Below are positions 61,624 to 64,000 of a stretch of 64,000 bases of DNA, piece after piece. The notes under the pieces were generated by a model, which worked only from the letters and a program-made list of their open reading frames with translations, did not search any database and was not told where the DNA came from. Positions within the stretch are counted from its first letter, which is position 1, and the number at the start of each line of letters is the position of its first letter. The position numbers and the translations under genes were made by a program. The stretch is from NCBI RefSeq assembly GCF_009495355.1, contig NZ_VZAD01000020.1:32252-96251 (forward strand). The letters run 5' to 3'. Origin of the DNA: Segatella copri. GTDB lineage: Bacteria > Bacteroidota > Bacteroidia > Bacteroidales > Bacteroidaceae.

Positions 61624-63396
61624 ATGAAAATACAATTCAATAGAATCATAACCATCATTACACTCGCAGCCACCACCGGTGTGCTGACGAGTTGCGACAG
61701 CCTGTTCAGGGATGCTCCTCTCAACAAAATTTCCGAAAAGTCGGTATGGGGAAATCCTCAGCTTCTCGACGAGTACGAGAGCTCCTGGTACCGCAACATG
61801 AGCAATGGCTTCGATACTTACGTCGGCACAATATCGTTGATGAAGAGTAAGTCGAGATACTTTATGCCTTGGTTTGGCGATCAGATTACAGTAGGAAAAA
61901 ACAGCTACTTTTCTGGAGGCTATGGCGATCTCCTCAAAGGCAATGAAAAGCAAATCACCAACTGGGCAAGTGTTACATGGAGCAAATACTTTACACAGAT
62001 TCAGTCCATCAACACCTTGTTGGAGAACTTAGGCGAGATCAGCAATGGCGACCAGAAGAACCGCATCATCGGTGAGGCGCACTTCATGCGTGGCTATTAC
62101 TATTATATGCTGTGGAGAATGTTTGGCGGTGTAACTCTCATCGACCACACTTATAATCCGCTGATTAAAGAAGAGAAGTTCCCACGTGCAAGCTATCAGC
62201 AGATGGTAGACTTCATCGTGGCTGAGGCCGATGAGGCTGCCAAGTATCTTCCCCAGGCTCATGCCACTACCGAGACAGGTCGCGCCACCAAGGGTGCAGC
62301 TATCATGCTCAAGGCGAAAACTTACCTCTGGGCTGCCAGTAAGGTATTCCAGAACAAGGGTGAGGAACTAACCTACTTAGGCTTTGCCGACGACCAGTCG
62401 CACATCATGCTGGAGAAGGCCAAGAAGGCTTACGAAGACCTCTTCGCTCTGAACCAGTATAGCCTCATCCCTATCTCTGCCACCACACAGGACGAGATCA
62501 AGGAAGCTTATCGCAACATCTTCCTCACCAAGAACTCACAGGAGTCTATCCTTGAGGTGCAGCACTCTGACGATGGCGACTTTGCCAATAAGTTTGGTCA
62601 TAAGCTCGATAGAGACGCGGCCTCTCCTTTCTTTACAGGAAATACAGCAGCATACACTCCTACCCAGAACCATGTGGACGAGTATGGCATGCAACCTGGC
62701 AAGACCTACGATGCACAGCATCCATACGACAACAGAGACTATCGTTTCTATGCCAACATTCTGTATGATGGATGCACCTATCGCAACCACGGGATGGACA
62801 TTCACTATACAAACAACAAGGCGGGTGCCGACATCACTCCTTATGGTTCCTCTTATTCTGCCGGTGTGAGCAAGACGGGTTATTACATGGGCAAGTTTGT
62901 GGACAAGAGTCAGACTATCGACAACAACGATACTTATGCCAGCAAACAGAACTTCATCATCTGGCGATTTGCAGAGGCTCTGCTCGACTATGCCGAAGTT
63001 TGCTATGACTTAGGAAACACAGACTTAGCCGAGGAGTATGTCAACAAGACCCGTCAGCGTGTTCACATGCCGGACATTGAGAATCCTACACTCGACGACA
63101 TCAAGAACGAGCGTCGTGTGGAAATGGCCTTCGAGGAAACCACCTACTGGGATCTCTTCAGATGGGGTGTGGCAGAGCAGAAGATGAATGGCGAGACCAA
63201 TCCTCTAAAGGCGATGCGCATAGATGTCACAACAGCAGATGGCAGGGTGACAAACACCAAATACACCATCAGCAACTTGAACAAGTCACCAAAGAATGTG
63301 AGATATTTTGCCAAGAAGCAATACTATCTCCCCATTCCATGGAGCGAGATCAAATATCACGACATTGCCCAGAATCCAGACTGGACTGAGCAGTAA
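61624..63396 (+). CDS. SusD/RagB-type surface nutrient-binding lipoprotein
   Basis: A 590-residue protein with a lipoprotein signal (IITLAATTGVLTSCDSLF, Cys about 28). The SusD fold has the TPR-like helical face (IIGEAHFMRGYYYYMLWRMFGGVTLID, RATKGAAIMLKAKTYLWAA) and the C-terminal RagB region (IWRFAEALLDYAEVCYDLG, ERRVEMAFEETTYWDLFRWG, KKQYYLPIPWSEI), which is typical. It caps the SusC barrel. It starts 37 bases after susC and is followed by a terminator. No further glycoside hydrolase gene is encoded before the window ends. Confidence 0.96.
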   Translation: MKIQFNRIITIITLAATTGVLTSCDSLFRDAPLNKISEKSVWGNPQLLDEYESSWYRNMSNGFDTYVGTISLMKSKSRYFMPWFGDQITVGKNSYFSGGYGDLLKGNEKQITNWASVTWSKYFTQIQSINTLLENLGEISNGDQKNRIIGEAHFMRGYYYYMLWRMFGGVTLIDHTYNPLIKEEKFPRASYQQMVDFIVAEADEAAKYLPQAHATTETGRATKGAAIMLKAKTYLWAASKVFQNKGEELTYLGFADDQSHIMLEKAKKAYEDLFALNQYSLIPISATTQDEIKEAYRNIFLTKNSQESILEVQHSDDGDFANKFGHKLDRDAASPFFTGNTAAYTPTQNHVDEYGMQPGKTYDAQHPYDNRDYRFYANILYDGCTYRNHGMDIHYTNNKAGADITPYGSSYSAGVSKTGYYMGKFVDKSQTIDNNDTYASKQNFIIWRFAEALLDYAEVCYDLGNTDLAEEYVNKTRQRVHMPDIENPTLDDIKNERRVEMAFEETTYWDLFRWGVAEQKMNGETNPLKAMRIDVTTADGRVTNTKYTISNLNKSPKNVRYFAKKQYYLPIPWSEIKYHDIAQNPDWTEQ

Positions 63397-63431
63397 ATTT
63401 ATACCCTATCATGGGGACAACAACCTCTACG

Positions 63432-63475
63432 ACATTCACAGACGCAGCATCCTTGCTCGTCTGCGAATGTTTTTT
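63432..63475 (+). terminator. Terminator of susCD
   Basis: ACATTC-CAGACG pairs with CGTCTG-GAATGT, followed by T5; 36 bases after the susD stop. Confidence 0.88.
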
Positions 63476-63691
63476 ATGCTCCTGTTGATTCTCCATAAGG
63501 AAGATTAACTGTATTTTTTGTATCTATAAGATTTCATATCTGATACTTTTGGGATTTATCGTTGAGTATGTGCTCGTACGTAAAAGTTTTTTATGAAAAA
63601 AGTGTCAAAGTATCATTTTTTTGCTGAACGTAAAGATAAATAACTGACATATAACAAGATAGAAGAATGATACATTTTGGATTATCTTACA

Positions 63692-63744
63692 AGAAGTATC
63701 ATAGAAGTATCATAGAAGTATCATTAATCTGATAGAAGTATCAT
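63692..63744 (+). repeat. AGAAGTATCAT tandem repeat
   Basis: Three head-to-tail 11-bp copies (63692-63724) plus a fourth at 63734-63744; related AAGTATCA(T/C) words at about 63607-63614 and 63755-63762. 11-bp spacing equals about one helical turn. Confidence 0.8.
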
Positions 63745-63852
63745 AAAAAACGTTATCTAAGTATCACAAAATCGTCATGAGCCATTATGCATAAAAGCAA
63801 AGCCACCGATCTGCAAGGAGTGCCCAAGAATCGTCTGACTTTTGGGCACTCT

Positions 63853-63940
63853 GTGCCCATCGCACGGGCAATCAATGCCCACCGCTTGTTCAGTCAATGC
63901 CCGTCGCTTGTTCAGTCGATGCCCATCGCTTGTTCACTGA
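63853..63940 (+). repeat. 22-bp tandem repeat ATGCCCRYCGCTTGTTCAGTC
   Basis: Three consecutive 22-bp copies at 63875-63896, 63897-63918 and 63919-63940, differing at a few positions, preceded by a degenerate unit (63853-63874). No long open frame spans it on either strand, so it appears non-coding. Confidence 0.8.
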
Positions 63941-64000
63941 GTGCTCACTTGACGGGCAAGACAGACCACCTGATGGTCTCTTACAGAACGGCTTATGTGA

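Larger units (their letters stand above)
63476..64000. other. Gene-free end of the window
   Basis: No supported gene on either strand in about 525 bases. The stretch carries the AGAAGTATCAT tandem repeat and the 22-bp GCTTGTTCAGTC repeat, described separately. The remainder is AT-rich. Confidence 0.55.

Noticed and set aside
63853..64000. Repeat protein gene at the right edge
   Set aside because: All frames through the 22-bp repeats meet stops within a few units, so no repeat protein is supported.

Overview
The window comes from a member of the Bacteroidota, most likely Prevotellaceae close to Prevotella/Segatella copri. The evidence is a SusC/SusD pair, promoters of the Bacteroidota type (TTTG, about 19-21 bp, TAnnTTTG), starts without clear Shine-Dalgarno sites, a fused FeoA-FeoB, a SecA of about 1,100 residues and a pectin-degrading gene set. 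No tRNA, rRNA, intact insertion sequence or CRISPR array was seen.

Layout. 1-9.7 kb is core DNA: a truncated lptC-like gene, an outer-membrane barrel protein, a DUF4105 membrane protein, a small secreted protein, secA and feoB, with clear promoters and terminators. 9.75-27.9 kb is an accessory block, visibly AT-richer from about 14 kb. It opens with two gene remnants (a LytTR N-terminus and an AbiEii C-terminus). An envelope cluster follows (archaemetzincin-like lipoprotein, two GH25 muramidases, one L,D-transpeptidase), then HicAB, then a minus-strand island at 14.2-26.9 kb. The island holds two caspase-fold proteins (one interrupted by an amber codon), three exported Sel1/TPR proteins, a trypsin-like protease with TPRs, a transmembrane Ser/Thr kinase with MORN repeats, a PP2C phosphatase, two FHA proteins, a membrane-anchored protein with EF-hand-like loops and a LytTR regulator. 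Upstream of the LytTR gene is a structured leader with mutually exclusive hairpins, and further upstream an array of five 18-bp palindromes.

27.9-39.6 kb is mostly housekeeping: an MFS transporter, SGNH hydrolase, TsaC/YrdC, Fmt, a ClC channel, RF3, a DUF4924 protein, a LysE exporter, a ROK sugar kinase and a secreted protein. 39.7-48.3 kb is a pectin/rhamnogalacturonan locus (DUF4450 protein, GH106, GH105, GH28). 48.4-55.4 kb is a complete trp operon in the order trpD-C-F-A-B-E-G, with its promoter, a leader peptide carrying three consecutive Trp codons, and an attenuator. 55.7-63.4 kb holds a zinc metalloprotease (DUF5117/DUF5118 type) followed by susC and susD. The last 600 bases carry a terminator and two tandem-repeat tracts.

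The most interesting part is the 14-27 kb island. It looks like a phosphothreonine signalling relay (kinase, phosphatase, FHA readers) wired to exported proteases and Sel1 adaptors. I do not recognise it as a described system; its function is inferred from domains only.
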